Positions 1 through 11,756 of a DNA stretch of 64,000 nt are shown here, piece after piece. Under the pieces are notes generated by a model, which was given only the letters and a program-made list of their open reading frames with translations, had not been told where the DNA came from and did no database searches. Origin of the DNA: Bifidobacterium thermophilum. GTDB lineage: Bacteria > Actinomycetota > Actinomycetes > Actinomycetales > Bifidobacteriaceae. The stretch spans positions 496,001 through 560,000 of the forward strand of contig JGZV01000001.1 in NCBI GenBank assembly GCA_000741495.1, given 5' to 3'. Numbering within the stretch: the first letter of the stretch is position 1; each line of letters starts with the position of its first letter. Both the position numbers and the translations under genes were made by a program.

Positions 1-713
1 CGAGTACGACCGCCGTGCGGGTGGTCGACCGGGTTCATGGATTCACCACGGGTGATCGGGCGCTTGCCCATCCAACGAGCACGACCGGCCTTACCGAGCT
101 GGATGTTGGCATGATCGGCATTGCCGACCTCACCGACGGTCGCACGGCAGCGGGCGTCGACGTTGCGGATTTCGCCAGACGGCATACGCAGCTGGGCGTA
201 AGCGCCGTCCTTGGCGACGAGCTGGACAGCGGCGCCAGCGGAACGCGCGATCTTGGCGCCGCCCAGCGGGCGAAGCTCGATGGCGTGCACGATGGTACCG
301 GTCGGGATGTTGCGCAGCGGCAGGTTGTTGCCCGGCTTGATATCGGCCTGTTCGCCGGTCTCAATGAGGTCGCCCTGCTTGACGCCTTCCGGAGCGATGA
401 TGTAACGCTTCTCACCGTCGGCATAGTGCAACAGTGCGATACGGGCGGAACGGTTCGGGTCGTACTCGATGTGAGCGACCTTTGCCGGCACGCCGTCCTT
501 GTCCCAACGCTTGAAGTCGATGAGACGGTACTGACGCTTGTGGCCGCCGCCGCGATGGCGGGAGGTCATACGGCCGTAAGAGTTGCGACCGCCGGTCTTG
601 CTGAGCTTGCGAACCAGCGACTTTTCAGGCGTGGAGCGCGTAAGGTCGGAGAAATCCGACACGGACGCGTTGCGGCGGCCTGCTGTCGTCGGCTTATAAA
701 CGCGGATAGCCAT
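1..713 (-). CDS. rplB: 50S ribosomal protein L2 (3' end outside window)
   Basis: Large-subunit protein needed for subunit association and peptidyl transferase centre assembly. The reading frame begins [14 protein letters not shown] at the ATG complementary to 711-713 and stays open to the window edge, covering about 237 of the usual ~276 residues. The family hallmarks [23 protein letters not shown] and, at the truncated end, the [10 protein letters not shown] motif containing the conserved functional histidine are all present. It is the fifth gene of the S10 operon and starts 35 nt after rplW. Only the last ~40 residues are missing, because of the window boundary and not a mutation. Confidence 0.97.
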   Translation of the reverse strand, partial: MAIRVYKPTTAGRRNASVSDFSDLTRSTPEKSLVRKLSKTGGRNSYGRMTSRHRGGGHKRQYRLIDFKRWDKDGVPAKVAHIEYDPNRSARIALLHYADGEKRYIIAPEGVKQGDLIETGEQADIKPGNNLPLRNIPTGTIVHAIELRPLGGAKIARSAGAAVQLVAKDGAYAQLRMPSGEIRNVDARCRATVGEVGNADHANIQLGKAGRARWMGKRPITRGESMNPVDHPHGGRT

Positions 714-748
714 AATGTAGTTCTTCCTTTGACTTTGTCGGCTAACCT

Positions 749-1045
749 TCAGTTACCGAAGATGTCGATCGTCTGGCCTTCAGCCACAGTCACAATCGCG
801 CGCTTCTGGTTCACACGCTGGCCGAAGCCAGTGCGGGTGCGCTTGCGCTTGCCGGCGCGGTTGAGGGTGTTGACGTTCGTCACCTTGACATTGAAGATCT
901 CTTCGATAGCCTGCTTGATCTGCACCTTGTTCGCATTCGGGGCCACCACGAAGGTGTAACGGCCACGATCGGACTCGGCGTAGCTCTTCTCAGAGACGAC
1001 AGGCTTGAGGATGATGTCGTATGCTGGCTTGTGAATAGCGACCAT
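749..1045 (-). CDS. rplW: 50S ribosomal protein L23
   Basis: Small 98-residue large-subunit protein that lines the polypeptide exit tunnel and docks trigger factor and SRP. It has the typical opening ([12 protein letters not shown]), the [14 protein letters not shown] basic loop that contacts 23S rRNA, and normal length for the family. It begins 5 nt after the rplD stop, so the two are co-transcribed and probably translationally coupled within the S10 operon. Confidence 0.97.
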   Translation of the reverse strand: MVAIHKPAYDIILKPVVSEKSYAESDRGRYTFVVAPNANKVQIKQAIEEIFNVKVTNVNTLNRAGKRKRTRTGFGQRVNQKRAIVTVAEGQTIDIFGN

Positions 1046-1050
1046 TTGGA

Positions 1051-1716
1051 TCAGGCCTCCTTAGCGGCCGTCGCGGTCTTCGCGGCAACGAAGGCTTCGA
1101 GGCCTTCCTTGGAGAAGACGACATACTGAGCGGTGACCACATCGTACGTGTTGAGCTGATCGGCGAAGATCGGGTGCACGGTCGGGATGTTACGCACCGA
1201 CAGCCACTCGTTGATGTTGTCGCGGGAGAACACCACGGTGGTGAACTGGTTGGAGCTCACGGCGTTCAGCGCGGTAACAGCGGTCTTCGTGGACGGGGTC
1301 TCGATGCCGCCGAAGTCGATGACACCGATATGCCCGGCGTTGGCGCGGTCGGAAAGCACGTAACGCAGAGCCGCGGCCTTCATCTTCTTCGGGGTGCGCT
1401 GGCTGTAGTCACGCGGAACCGGTCCGTGGACGACGCCACCGTGATACCACTGCGGAGCGCGGATGGAGCCCTGGCGTGCACGACCGGTGCCCTTCTGCTT
1501 CCACGGCTTCTTGCCGCCGCCGGAAACCTTGGCGCGGTTCTTCACCGCGTGGGTGCCCTGACGGGCAGCAGCGAGCTGCGCGATAACCACCTGGTGGATC
1601 AGCGGGATATGAGCGTGGACATCCTCGGCAGAGATGCCGAAGATCTCAGCCGGCGCCTCGACGGTGCCAGCAGCCTGTCCCTTGACGTCAGTGACGTTCA
1701 GAGTAATGTTTGCCAT
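1051..1716 (-). CDS. rplD: 50S ribosomal protein L4
   Basis: 221-residue large-subunit protein; its extended loop reaches the exit tunnel. The conserved block [28 protein letters not shown]-type sequence, split here by residues ~55-85, identifies the family together with the [14 protein letters not shown] segment. In gamma-proteobacteria L4 autoregulates the S10 operon; whether it does so in bifidobacteria cannot be read from this sequence. It starts 4 nt after the rplC stop, in the standard order rplC-rplD-rplW-rplB. Confidence 0.97.
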   Translation of the reverse strand: MANITLNVTDVKGQAAGTVEAPAEIFGISAEDVHAHIPLIHQVVIAQLAAARQGTHAVKNRAKVSGGGKKPWKQKGTGRARQGSIRAPQWYHGGVVHGPVPRDYSQRTPKKMKAAALRYVLSDRANAGHIGVIDFGGIETPSTKTAVTALNAVSSNQFTTVVFSRDNINEWLSVRNIPTVHPIFADQLNTYDVVTAQYVVFSKEGLEAFVAAKTATAAKEA

Positions 1717-1720
1717 GGTT

Positions 1721-2371
1721 TCAGGCTCCCTTCACTGCCGAACGGACGAGAACGATACCGCCCTTGGGCCCAGGAATGGCGCCCTTGATGGCGAGGATGC
1801 CGTTCTCGACATCGGAGGAGACGATAGTGAGGCTCAGCACGGTGTTGGTCTCATGACCCATGCGACCAGCCATGCGCTTGCCCTTGAGGATACGGCTCGG
1901 AGTCGCGCATGCGCCGACGGAACCGGGGCGACGTTCGTTCTTGTGAGAGCCGTGAGTACGACGATAGGACTTGAAGCCCCAGCGCTTGATGGTACCGGCG
2001 AAGCCCTTGCCCTTGGTGGTGCCGGTGACATCCACCAGCGCACCTTCGGAGAACAGCTCAGCGGTCAGTTCCTGACCCGGGGTGTACTCCTCGGCGTTGT
2101 CCGTGCGCACCTCAGCGAGGTGACGGCGCGGAGTGACGCCGGCCTTGGCGAAATGACCAGCGAGCGGCTTGGTCACCTTCGTCGGATCGATCTGGCCATA
2201 GCCGAGCTGCACGGCCTTGTAGCCGTCGGTTTCCTCGGTCTTGACCGCGGTGACCACGTTCGTGGACACATCGACCAGCGTGACGGGAACGAAGAAGCCG
2301 TTCTCATCCCAGACCTGCGACATGCCGAGCTTGCGGCCGAGCAGCGCAGTGCGATTCTTATTCTGTGACAT
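1721..2371 (-). CDS. rplC: 50S ribosomal protein L3
   Basis: 216-residue early-assembly protein of the large subunit that reaches the peptidyl transferase centre. It opens with the usual [17 protein letters not shown] motif, and the [15 protein letters not shown] and [20 protein letters not shown] segments are textbook L3. Length is normal. It follows rpsJ by 17 nt in the S10 operon. Confidence 0.97.
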   Translation of the reverse strand: MSQNKNRTALLGRKLGMSQVWDENGFFVPVTLVDVSTNVVTAVKTEETDGYKAVQLGYGQIDPTKVTKPLAGHFAKAGVTPRRHLAEVRTDNAEEYTPGQELTAELFSEGALVDVTGTTKGKGFAGTIKRWGFKSYRRTHGSHKNERRPGSVGACATPSRILKGKRMAGRMGHETNTVLSLTIVSSDVENGILAIKGAIPGPKGGIVLVRSAVKGA

Positions 2372-2388
2372 AGCGGTTCCCTCCTCCC

Positions 2389-2697
2389 TTACAGCTTGAT
2401 CTCGATGTTGACATCCGCAGGCAGATCAATATGCATCAGGGAGTCCACGGCCTTCGGGGTCGGGTCCACGATGTCGATGAGACGCTTATGAGTACGCATC
2501 TCGAAATGCTCGCGAGAATCCTTGTACTTGTGAGGAGAACGAATAACACAGAACACGTTCTTCTCGGTCGGCAGAGGAACCGGGCCCACCACAGTGGCAC
2601 CCGCGTTCGTCACCGTCTCGACGATTTTCTTCGCCGATTGGTCGATGACCTCATGGTCATAGGACTTAAGCCTGATGCGGATTTTCTGTCCCGCCAT
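2389..2697 (-). CDS. rpsJ: 30S ribosomal protein S10
   Basis: 102-residue small-subunit protein, the first gene of the S10 operon; the homologous NusE also joins antitermination complexes. Hallmarks are [15 protein letters not shown] at the N-terminus and [14 protein letters not shown] near the C-terminus. The ATG at 2697 is preceded by an AGAAAGGG ribosome-binding site. The gene opens about 400 nt from the divergent esterase, so the operon promoter should lie in 2700-3100, but no convincing -35/-10 pair could be chosen. Confidence 0.97.
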   Translation of the reverse strand: MAGQKIRIRLKSYDHEVIDQSAKKIVETVTNAGATVVGPVPLPTEKNVFCVIRSPHKYKDSREHFEMRTHKRLIDIVDPTPKAVDSLMHIDLPADVNIEIKL

Positions 2698-3108
2698 TGC
2701 CGTCCGCCCTTTCTAGCGATTCGTTTACTGTTTACCAACCTGTCGCAGGGCACCGGCGAGCCCGACCCAAGGCATACTACCCCGGTCGTAACCACATCAG
2801 TGCGCAGCCAGACAACGACCCACTCGGAGCCGTCGACGCCGCGCTCGCTTTTTTGATTCCAATTTGCGAGCCCAAAACAGGCAACTTGATTATTTAACCA
2901 CGTGCCATGTATAAGATTTCCGCGGCGTGTCGCACTGTCGGAAGGTTGTCCTCGAGCGTGTACGCTGCATCAATCCAATCCACGGCATGAAGCCTTGTCG
3001 AGTATAGGGCAAAGCAGAGCCGAACGCGAACCGGCGCGGCGAAACCGAACCGCCGACGTGCCGCCACACAGACTACACTGGGAATCACGGTTAGGAAGCC
3101 GCCAGACG
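2698..3108. other. Intergenic region between rpsJ and divergent esterase
   Basis: About 410 bases without a supported gene. It must hold the S10 operon promoter (minus strand) and the esterase promoter (plus strand). A TACACT hexamer at 3074-3079 is a plausible esterase -10 element. A TAGTAT hexamer at 2775-2780 (minus strand) could be a -10 for rpsJ but lacks a good -35. Short open frames here have no recognisable features. Confidence 0.5.
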
Positions 3109-4194
3109 ATGACGCTGGAGAATCGAGGCATTATGGCACACGTACGCTATGAACCCGCGCTCGGAGCAACCCCACAACTTGATTTCGGCAATCCACGCTC
3201 GGCGAATTGGTCGGAGTTTGAAGGCGATCTTGACAACTGCGGGTACGACGCCAACGTCGTACGCATCATCAGAGATACCCGTCTCGCGTTCGCGCGCAGC
3301 GACATGCCTCGTTCAGCATGCTGGACCACGCCTGACGACGTCGACAGCATCACCGACATCCCCTATCTTGACGATGGAATACGCGGCCACCTGCTTGACT
3401 TGTATTTGCCTCACGATGCCGTGATCCGCGCAGGCACGGGATATCCGGTCTATATCGATATTCATGGCGGCGCGTTCGTGTACGGGTACAAAGAGCTCAA
3501 CCGCAATTTCAATATGACGCTCGCCCGACACGGTTTCGCAGTGTTCTCCTTGAACTATCGGCCCGCACCGCAGACGGATTTCATCGGACAGCTGCACGAC
3601 ATCGCCGCGGCGCTCGCCTGGATCGGCGAACATGGCCGAGCATATCCCATTGATCTCAATCACGTGTTTCTCACCGGGGATTCCGCAGGCGGCGCCCTCG
3701 CCTTCTACCAGACGGCGATCCAAAGCGATTCGGCGATGGCGAACGCCTATGGCGTAACGCCGTCAGGATTGCATATCACCGGTCTCGCCACAGTTTCCGG
3801 ACTGTTCGACCTGTCACCGTACACGCCTGACAATCAGGGCGGAACCCGCGCCATATCAGCGGCTCCCGGCAACGTGGTAGCCGCGATCGGGCCACAGTTC
3901 TTCAAACGGCTTGCCCATATCGACCCATCGTATCGGTTCAGCGATGCCATTGTGCGCAATACGACTGTTCCGCCGATGTATCTGGTCACCAGCAGCGACG
4001 ATTTCATCGAATCGGAAAGCCTCGCGTTGGCCACGTGCCTGTCGCGGCGGCATGTCGATTTCGAGCTGCATGACACGAAAACCCACCCCGGCGCACCGTT
4101 GGGCCACGTGTACAGCGTGTGCATGTCGTGGATTCCGGAAAGCGAAACGGTGTTCAAACAGATTCACGCGTTCTCGTATCGGCTGCTGAACTGA
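3109..4194 (+). CDS. Alpha/beta hydrolase, hormone-sensitive-lipase-like esterase
   Basis: Predicted cytosolic carboxylesterase of the HSL/alpha-beta hydrolase fold-3 group. The oxyanion-hole motif HGGAF lies about 75 residues before the nucleophile elbow GDSAGG (serine codon at 3682-3684), the order and spacing typical of this family; the C-terminal histidine is likely in the PLGHVYSV segment near 4105. No signal peptide is visible, so the enzyme should act inside the cell; the substrate is unknown. Two in-frame ATGs compete: 3109 (AGGAAG about 11 nt upstream) and 3133 (GAGG 4 nt upstream). It converges on the TetR-family gene, whose end is only 15 nt away. Confidence 0.85.
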   Translation: MTLENRGIMAHVRYEPALGATPQLDFGNPRSANWSEFEGDLDNCGYDANVVRIIRDTRLAFARSDMPRSACWTTPDDVDSITDIPYLDDGIRGHLLDLYLPHDAVIRAGTGYPVYIDIHGGAFVYGYKELNRNFNMTLARHGFAVFSLNYRPAPQTDFIGQLHDIAAALAWIGEHGRAYPIDLNHVFLTGDSAGGALAFYQTAIQSDSAMANAYGVTPSGLHITGLATVSGLFDLSPYTPDNQGGTRAISAAPGNVVAAIGPQFFKRLAHIDPSYRFSDAIVRNTTVPPMYLVTSSDDFIESESLALATCLSRRHVDFELHDTKTHPGAPLGHVYSVCMSWIPESETVFKQIHAFSYRLLN

Positions 4195-4209
4195 CTGCGA
4201 ACCATACGG

Positions 4210-4887
4210 CTATCTGCCCGATGCCGGATTATTGGCATAGGCGAGGAATTCCTGCCACCCACGGCAGGTCAGGCATCTGATGCCGCTGACCAGGTCATCG
4301 CAAATCTGTTCGTCGTTAGAACCGTCGGAATATGCGCTGGCTGCCATCAACCCGTAGATGAGCGAGACAATCTGGACCGCGGTCGTATGCGGGTCAAGGC
4401 CGGCATGCATCTGGCGGGCATCTTGCAACTGTTGGCACAGTTGCGTCCACCAATCAACAGCTTCCCTGCCGCGGCGAAGCAGATACCCGTGCGCCGGATT
4501 ATCCGGCTGGCTCGCAAGACCGCGCAAATACACTTCAAGCAGCAGCCTGTTGCGATTGCCCAGTACGGCGCGGAACATATCACGCGCCCATATGATGGGA
4601 TCAGCCGGCAAGCCATGCTTGTCCAGCTCATCCGCAGCGATGGCCTGCGCCGCGGATTCCATCGCCCCGACCAGCAGATGATCTCTGGTCGGGAAATGAT
4701 ACAGCACGCTAGATTGCGGAATGCCCGTGGCTTTCGATACCTGCCCGATGGTCACCGCGTCATACCCCGATGCGTCGACGATGTCGAGCACCGCCGCCGA
4801 AATCGCCTCTTTTCTCGCGAGACTGGGGGCGTAATTGCCGCGTTTTGCACGATGAGAGGATTGGGACCGGGACTGTTGAGACGTCAT
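4210..4887 (-). CDS. TetR-family transcriptional regulator
   Basis: One-component DNA-binding repressor. The N-terminal helix-turn-helix is clear (AISAAVLDIVDASGYDAVTI then GQVSKATGIPQSSVLYHF, the TetR signature), followed by a variable helical ligand-binding domain of about 150 residues ending at the C-terminus. The frame is open further upstream, but the ATG at 4887 (MTSQQSRSQ) gives a normal TetR length of 225 residues. No Shine-Dalgarno precedes it; a TACGAT hexamer 8 nt upstream suggests a leaderless transcript. Its target is unknown; the convergent esterase is a neighbour, not a proven target. Confidence 0.85.
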   Translation of the reverse strand: MTSQQSRSQSSHRAKRGNYAPSLARKEAISAAVLDIVDASGYDAVTIGQVSKATGIPQSSVLYHFPTRDHLLVGAMESAAQAIAADELDKHGLPADPIIWARDMFRAVLGNRNRLLLEVYLRGLASQPDNPAHGYLLRRGREAVDWWTQLCQQLQDARQMHAGLDPHTTAVQIVSLIYGLMAASAYSDGSNDEQICDDLVSGIRCLTCRGWQEFLAYANNPASGR

Positions 4888-4987
4888 ACCGAGGTATCGT
4901 AACATGCCGATATCGACGCAGCTGCTCGCCACACCGCTGCGCATCCCGCTATTCAGCACAGGAAATCGATGGTGGCGCAACATACAA

Positions 4988-5019
4988 TGTGCCGCCACAC
5001 CTTACGATGTGGCGGCACA
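4988..5019 (-). terminator. Intrinsic-type terminator hairpin after adhE
   Basis: Perfect 12-bp inverted repeat (TGTGCCGCCACA at 4988-4999 and its complement at 5008-5019) with an 8-nt loop, 60 nt after the adhE stop and before the tetR start. It has no long U run on either side, as is frequent for actinobacterial terminators. Confidence 0.8.
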
Positions 5020-5078
5020 AATCAAGCACGGTCAAAGTGCGCGGTTCCGACCCCACCCGCAAGCGGGGCCGGGAAGCG

Positions 5079-7811
5079 TCACTTCACGCGCTCGGAGGCT
5101 TCCTCTGTGGCGGCGACGCCGAGACGTTCGACGCGCAGCTTGTGGCCTTCGGCCTGGGAGACACCGTAGTACGCGGCGATGGCGATGTCCTCCATGTCCT
5201 CGATCAGCGGGATACGCGGGTTCGCCGGCGTGCACTGGTCTTCGTAGGCGCGCATGCCGATGCGATCGATCAGCGACCAGTAGGTGTCCTCGTCAACGCC
5301 GCAAGCCTTGAAGCTGGCGTCCATACCGAGCTTGTTGTCGCGGTAATCCTCGATGGCGCGGGCGAGGTTCTCCACGCCCTCTTCCGGGGTCTTGCCCGGA
5401 TCGACGCCGATGAGGCGGGCGATCTCCTGGTAGCGCTGCGGGGCCACGTACTTGTTGTACTTCGGCCAGCTGGTCGGCTCGGACGGAACCTGGCCGTTGT
5501 AGCGGATGACATACGGCAGCAGGATGGCGTTCGTGTGGCCGTGCACCACATGGCACAGCGCGCCGATGGTGTGCGCCATGCTGTGGCACATGCCCAGGAA
5601 GCCGGAGCCGAAGGCCATGCCGGCCATGGTGGCGGCGTTGTGCATATGCTCCTGCGCGGCGGTCTTCTCCAGGCCGGCTTCACCGTTGACGGACTCGGAC
5701 AGGTTGTCCCAGATGATCTTGATGGCATGCAGCGCCATCGCGTCGGTGAAATCGTTGGAGTACACGGACACGTATGCCTCGATGGCGTGGGTCAAGGCGT
5801 CCATGCCGGAGTCGCAGGCCAGACGACGCGGCTGGGTGCGTGCGAGCACCGGGTCGACGATGGCCACGGACGGGGTCAGCGCGTAATCGGTGATCGGGTA
5901 CTTGTAGCCGGTCTTGTGGTCGGTGATGACGGCATACGGAGTGACTTCCGAACCGGTGCCGGAAGAGGTCGGGATGCACACGAGCTTGGCCTTCTCGCCG
6001 AGCGGCGGGATCTTGAACGCGCGCTTGCGGATATCGAAGAACTTCTCGCGCACATCGGAGAAAGCGATCTCCGGGTGTTCGTACATGAGCCACATGACCT
6101 TCGCGGCGTCCATTGCGGAGCCACCGCCGACGGCGATGATGGTGTCCGGCTTGAACTCGTCACGCATCATGGATGCGCCACGCTCGACGGTCTCAACCGA
6201 CGGTTCCGGCTCGACGTAATCGATGATGCGGAAGGTGACGCGGTTCTGACGGGCGCGCAGCTGGTCGATGATCTTGTCGACCACGCCGAGCTGCTCCATG
6301 ACCTTGTCGCACACGATGACCGCGCGGTTGAGGTTGTACATGTCGCGCAGATACCGGATCGCGTTCGGCTCGAAATAGGTCTTCGGCGGCACCTTGAACC
6401 ACTGCATGTTGTTGTTCCTCCGTGCAATGCGCTTGATGTTGATGAGGTTGACGGCCTGGACGTTGCCGGACACCGAGTTGCCGCCGTAAGAGCCGCAGCC
6501 CAAGGTCAGGGACGGGGCGATGGAGTTGTAGATATCGCCGATGCCGCCGAGGGAGCTCGGAGAGTTCCAGATGATGCGGCAGGCATGCATGCGCAGGCCG
6601 AATTCACGGGCCAGATCCTGGTTGTTGGTGTGGATGGCGGCGGTGTGTCCGGCGCCATGCTTGAGCATCTGCTCGCACATCTCGAAGGCCTGCTCTTTGT
6701 TGTCGGCCTTGAGTACGGCCTGCACCGGGCAAAGCTTTTCGAGGGTGAGCGGCTCCATCTCGCCGACTTCCTTGCATTCGGCGGCGAGGATGGTCACGTC
6801 GGCGGGGACTTCGAAGCCCGCCTCATGCGCGATGTACTGCGGGGACTTGCCCGGCACGATGGAGTTGAGCTTCGGGGAGCCGCCTGAGTAGGCGGTGCAG
6901 CCGAACATGTACTGTTCGAGCTTGGCCTTCTCGTCGGGGTTCACGAAGTAGGCCTTGCGACGCTTGAGCTCCTTGACCAGCGGATCGTAGATGTCCTTGT
7001 GGGCGATGATGGCCTGCTCGGTGGCGCAGATCATGCCGTAATCGAAATGCTTGGAAAGGATGAGGTCGTTGGCTGCACGCTCGATATCGACATCCGTGTC
7101 GACGTATGCCGGGGCATTGCCCGGGCCCACGCCGAGGGCCGGCTTGCCGGAGGTGTATGCGGCCTTGACCATGCCGGGGCCGCCGGTGGCGAGAATCGTG
7201 GCGACGCCATCGTGGCGCATGAGCGCACCGGTCGCTTCGATGGACGGATGCTCAATCCACTGGATACAGTTCTCAGGGGCGCCTGCGGCAATGGCGGCAT
7301 CGCGCACGATCTTGGCGGCTGCAACCGAGCACTTCTGGGCGAACGGGTGGAAACCGAACACAATCGGGCAACGGGTCTTGAGCGCGATCAGGGACTTGAA
7401 AATCGCGGTTGAGGTCGGGTTGGTGACCGGGGTGACACCGGCGACCACGCCGACCGGCTCGGCGATTTCGTCGATACCGAGAACGTCGTCAGAACGGATG
7501 ATACCGACGGTCTTCTGCCCCGCCAGGTAATGGGTCACATGCTCGCAGGCGAAAATGTTCTTGGTCGCCTTGTCTTCGACAAGACCACGGCCGGTCTCGT
7601 CCACAGCCATCTTTGCCAGCTGCAGATGCTTGTTCAGCGCGGCGACCGATGCCTTCGCGACGATATGATCGACCTGCTCCTGATCGAGCTTCTCGAACTC
7701 CTTCAGGGCGACCTGGGCCTTCTTGACCAGCTCATCGACCTCGGCCTGAGCCGCGATCAGCTTCTCTTCGGGGCTTGGCTTGGTTGCCTCTGTTTTCTTT
7801 GCTTCTGCCAA
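5079..7811 (-). CDS. adhE: Bifunctional acetaldehyde-CoA / alcohol dehydrogenase
   Basis: Reduces acetyl-CoA to acetaldehyde and then ethanol, re-oxidising two NADH; it is the redox valve of the bifid shunt. The first ~440 residues are an aldehyde dehydrogenase domain with its catalytic cysteine in FDYGMICATEQ (residue 262). A linker containing NMQWFKVPPKTYFEP leads to an iron-dependent alcohol dehydrogenase domain with the ligand motifs DSGMDALTHAIEAY and GMCHSMAHTIGALCHVVHGH. Length (910 aa) is normal. An ATG at 7838 is in frame, but a TTG at 7811 sits exactly 5 nt after a perfect AGGAGG and gives the usual AEAKK N-terminus, so TTG is preferred. Its promoter carries a Rex/CRP-like operator. 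Confidence 0.96.
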   Translation of the reverse strand: MAEAKKTEATKPSPEEKLIAAQAEVDELVKKAQVALKEFEKLDQEQVDHIVAKASVAALNKHLQLAKMAVDETGRGLVEDKATKNIFACEHVTHYLAGQKTVGIIRSDDVLGIDEIAEPVGVVAGVTPVTNPTSTAIFKSLIALKTRCPIVFGFHPFAQKCSVAAAKIVRDAAIAAGAPENCIQWIEHPSIEATGALMRHDGVATILATGGPGMVKAAYTSGKPALGVGPGNAPAYVDTDVDIERAANDLILSKHFDYGMICATEQAIIAHKDIYDPLVKELKRRKAYFVNPDEKAKLEQYMFGCTAYSGGSPKLNSIVPGKSPQYIAHEAGFEVPADVTILAAECKEVGEMEPLTLEKLCPVQAVLKADNKEQAFEMCEQMLKHGAGHTAAIHTNNQDLAREFGLRMHACRIIWNSPSSLGGIGDIYNSIAPSLTLGCGSYGGNSVSGNVQAVNLINIKRIARRNNNMQWFKVPPKTYFEPNAIRYLRDMYNLNRAVIVCDKVMEQLGVVDKIIDQLRARQNRVTFRIIDYVEPEPSVETVERGASMMRDEFKPDTIIAVGGGSAMDAAKVMWLMYEHPEIAFSDVREKFFDIRKRAFKIPPLGEKAKLVCIPTSSGTGSEVTPYAVITDHKTGYKYPITDYALTPSVAIVDPVLARTQPRRLACDSGMDALTHAIEAYVSVYSNDFTDAMALHAIKIIWDNLSESVNGEAGLEKTAAQEHMHNAATMAGMAFGSGFLGMCHSMAHTIGALCHVVHGHTNAILLPYVIRYNGQVPSEPTSWPKYNKYVAPQRYQEIARLIGVDPGKTPEEGVENLARAIEDYRDNKLGMDASFKACGVDEDTYWSLIDRIGMRAYEDQCTPANPRIPLIEDMEDIAIAAYYGVSQAEGHKLRVERLGVAATEEASERVK

Positions 7812-7846
7812 TTGGTCCTCCTCGAGCCTGTTATGCAAAAGGGGTC

Positions 7847-7862
7847 GCCGCCGGTCGGCGGC
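7847..7862 (-). other. GC hairpin in adhE 5' leader
   Basis: GCCGCC-GGTC-GGCGGC inverted repeat (6-bp stem, 4-nt loop) about 25 nt upstream of the adhE ribosome-binding site. It could stabilise the mRNA or tune translation; no function is known. Confidence 0.4.
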
Positions 7863-7876
7863 TTGTCACTGAGTAT

Positions 7877-7921
7877 TTGTGACCTGCATCACAATGTAGC
7901 GGATATCCGGTACGTTGTCCC
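7877..7921 (-). promoter_or_regulatory. adhE promoter with overlapping Rex/CRP-like operator
   Basis: On the minus strand a GGGACA -35 (7916-7921) and TACATT -10 (7893-7898) are separated by 17 nt. An 18-nt palindrome, TTGTGA-N6-TCACAA (7877-7894), overlaps the end of the -10 and the presumed start site. The half-sites match both Rex (NADH/NAD sensor) and CRP/GlxR-type operators. The position over the start site favours a repressor, and adhE is a classic Rex target, so Rex is the better guess. Confidence 0.65.
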
Positions 7922-8094
7922 ACTTGCGTGGTGTTGAGCGTTTCATGAGAATCGCCGAGCATCTTGTGTGTGCATTTGAACACTTATTGTTTCATTCTGT
8001 GAGTTTTTCTCGAGAATTAGGCACATACCGTACCATGTGACCATCTACAGATAATGTTCACGCAAACAACGTCAGCAAACCGTACAATGGCACC

Positions 8095-10682
<2,588 letters not shown>

Positions 10683-10698
<16 letters not shown>

Positions 10699-10716
10699 AT
10701 GGCTTCTGCGCCGCCG
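10683..10716 (+). terminator. Terminator hairpin of glgX
   Basis: Perfect 11-bp stem (CGGCGGCGCAG at 10683-10693 with its complement at 10706-10716) and a 12-nt loop. The glgX stop codon used by the present frame (10696-10698) lies inside this loop, whereas the stop of the alternative frame lies 19 nt before the hairpin. Confidence 0.75.
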
Positions 10717-10769
10717 GAGCACCCCCTTCGGGAGCAACACCCCTTCGAAGTAATCCCTTGTGTCAAGGA

Positions 10770-11060
10770 ATTCTCAATTTCTCTGGATATTGGCAAAATC
10801 GCCGAGATATTCAGGAAAATGTCTCAATATCTCCCTCAAATCGCTGACAGACACGAGATATTGAGATATTGCCGTCGGTGAGGGTCATGTTGACTTACAG
10901 CACATCGTTGATATTCTGCGATTTTCTCGGGTCACGCATCGGGGCAGGTGGATCGCGGAATCCAAATGTCTCGCGCAATCGCGCCGACATCAAGAGATAT
11001 TTGGATGTATTTCGCAATTTCTCGCGCAATCAGGCCATCTGCTCGAGATATTGAGATTCA
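10770..11060. repeat. Intergenic region with repeated GAGATATTGAGA motif
   Basis: The gap between glgX and rpsI (10717-11181) has no supported gene and is less GC-rich than its surroundings. TCTCAATATCTC at 10822-10833 is the exact reverse complement of GAGATATTGAGA at 10855-10866, which recurs in direct orientation at 11045-11056. Looser copies (TCTCAATTTCTC at 10772, CGAGATATTC at 10804) and a repeated TCTCGCGCAAT (10969 and 11020) also occur. A related sequence lies near 55.81 kb. Its function is unknown; it may be a decayed mobile or RNA-encoding element. Confidence 0.5.
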
Positions 11061-11181
11061 TGTGGTCATGCACCCGTCAAGCGTTGCCGGAAGCGATTAC
11101 CGCAAGTCACACCGGGGAGGCGAGGCACCACTAGGCTGCGCAATTCCCCCACCATCCACGCCAGCACAGCGGTGATACGAC

Positions 11182-11212
11182 AAATGCCGGCACCCTTTCG
11201 GGATACCGGCAT
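11182..11212 (-). terminator. Terminator hairpin after rpsI
   Basis: ATGCCGG (11184-11190) pairs with CCGGCAT (11206-11212) around an inner CCC/GGG pair, 31 nt past the rpsI stop; it closes the rplM-rpsI operon. Confidence 0.75.
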
Positions 11213-11243
11213 CTGCAACGCGCAATAGCGCGCACAAGCAAAC

Positions 11244-11735
11244 TTAACGCTTGGAGAACTGCGGAGCGCGACGAGCCTTGTGCAGACCAGCCTTCTTGCG
11301 CTCGACGACACGGGAGTCGCGAGTCAGGAAGCCAGCCCTCTTCAGCGCGATACGGTTCGCATCGCGGTCAACAGCGTTGAGCGCGCGGGCAACACCGAGG
11401 CGGATTGCGCCAGCCTGACCAGTGGTGCCGCCACCGTCCACGAGGACGATAGCGTCGAACTTGCCCTCAAGCTTGAGCAGCACGATCGGGGAATTCACCT
11501 CACGCTGCAGCAGCTTCGACGGGAAATACTCCTCGAGAGGACGGCCGTTGATGGTCCACTTGCCAGTGCCCGGAACCAAACGGACACGGGCGACGGCCTC
11601 CTTGCGACGGCCAGTGCCGTAGCAGGGAGCGATCTGGGACGTACCGGTGCCAGCACCAGCGTTGGTTTCGGTGGTGTACGAGGTGAGCTCCTCTTCGGTC
11701 TCGAGAACCGCGGAGTCGTTGGTGTTTTCAGCCAT
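11244..11735 (-). CDS. rpsI: 30S ribosomal protein S9
   Basis: Small-subunit protein whose C-terminal tail reaches the P-site tRNA; the expected ending PQFSKR is present. [17 protein letters not shown] and GRPLEEYFP identify the family. The 163-residue length includes an acidic N-terminal extension of ~30 residues common in actinobacteria. An AAGGGAG ribosome-binding site precedes the ATG. It follows rplM by 21 nt, the near-universal rplM-rpsI pair. Confidence 0.97.
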   Translation of the reverse strand: MAENTNDSAVLETEEELTSYTTETNAGAGTGTSQIAPCYGTGRRKEAVARVRLVPGTGKWTINGRPLEEYFPSKLLQREVNSPIVLLKLEGKFDAIVLVDGGGTTGQAGAIRLGVARALNAVDRDANRIALKRAGFLTRDSRVVERKKAGLHKARRAPQFSKR

Positions 11736-11756
11736 GTTTCTTTATCTCCCTTCGGT

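Noticed and set aside
4770-6887. 705-codon plus-strand open frame across adhE
   Set aside because: It is antisense to adhE and made of Arg/His/Asp/Val-rich sequence typical of the shadow frame of a high-GC gene; adhE has clear domains and a ribosome-binding site.
10699-10881. 60-codon frame (ISLDIGKIAEIFRKMS) in the glgX-rpsI gap
   Set aside because: The ATG lies inside the glgX terminator stem-loop and the peptide comes from the repeated TCTCAATATCTC sequence; no ribosome-binding site.
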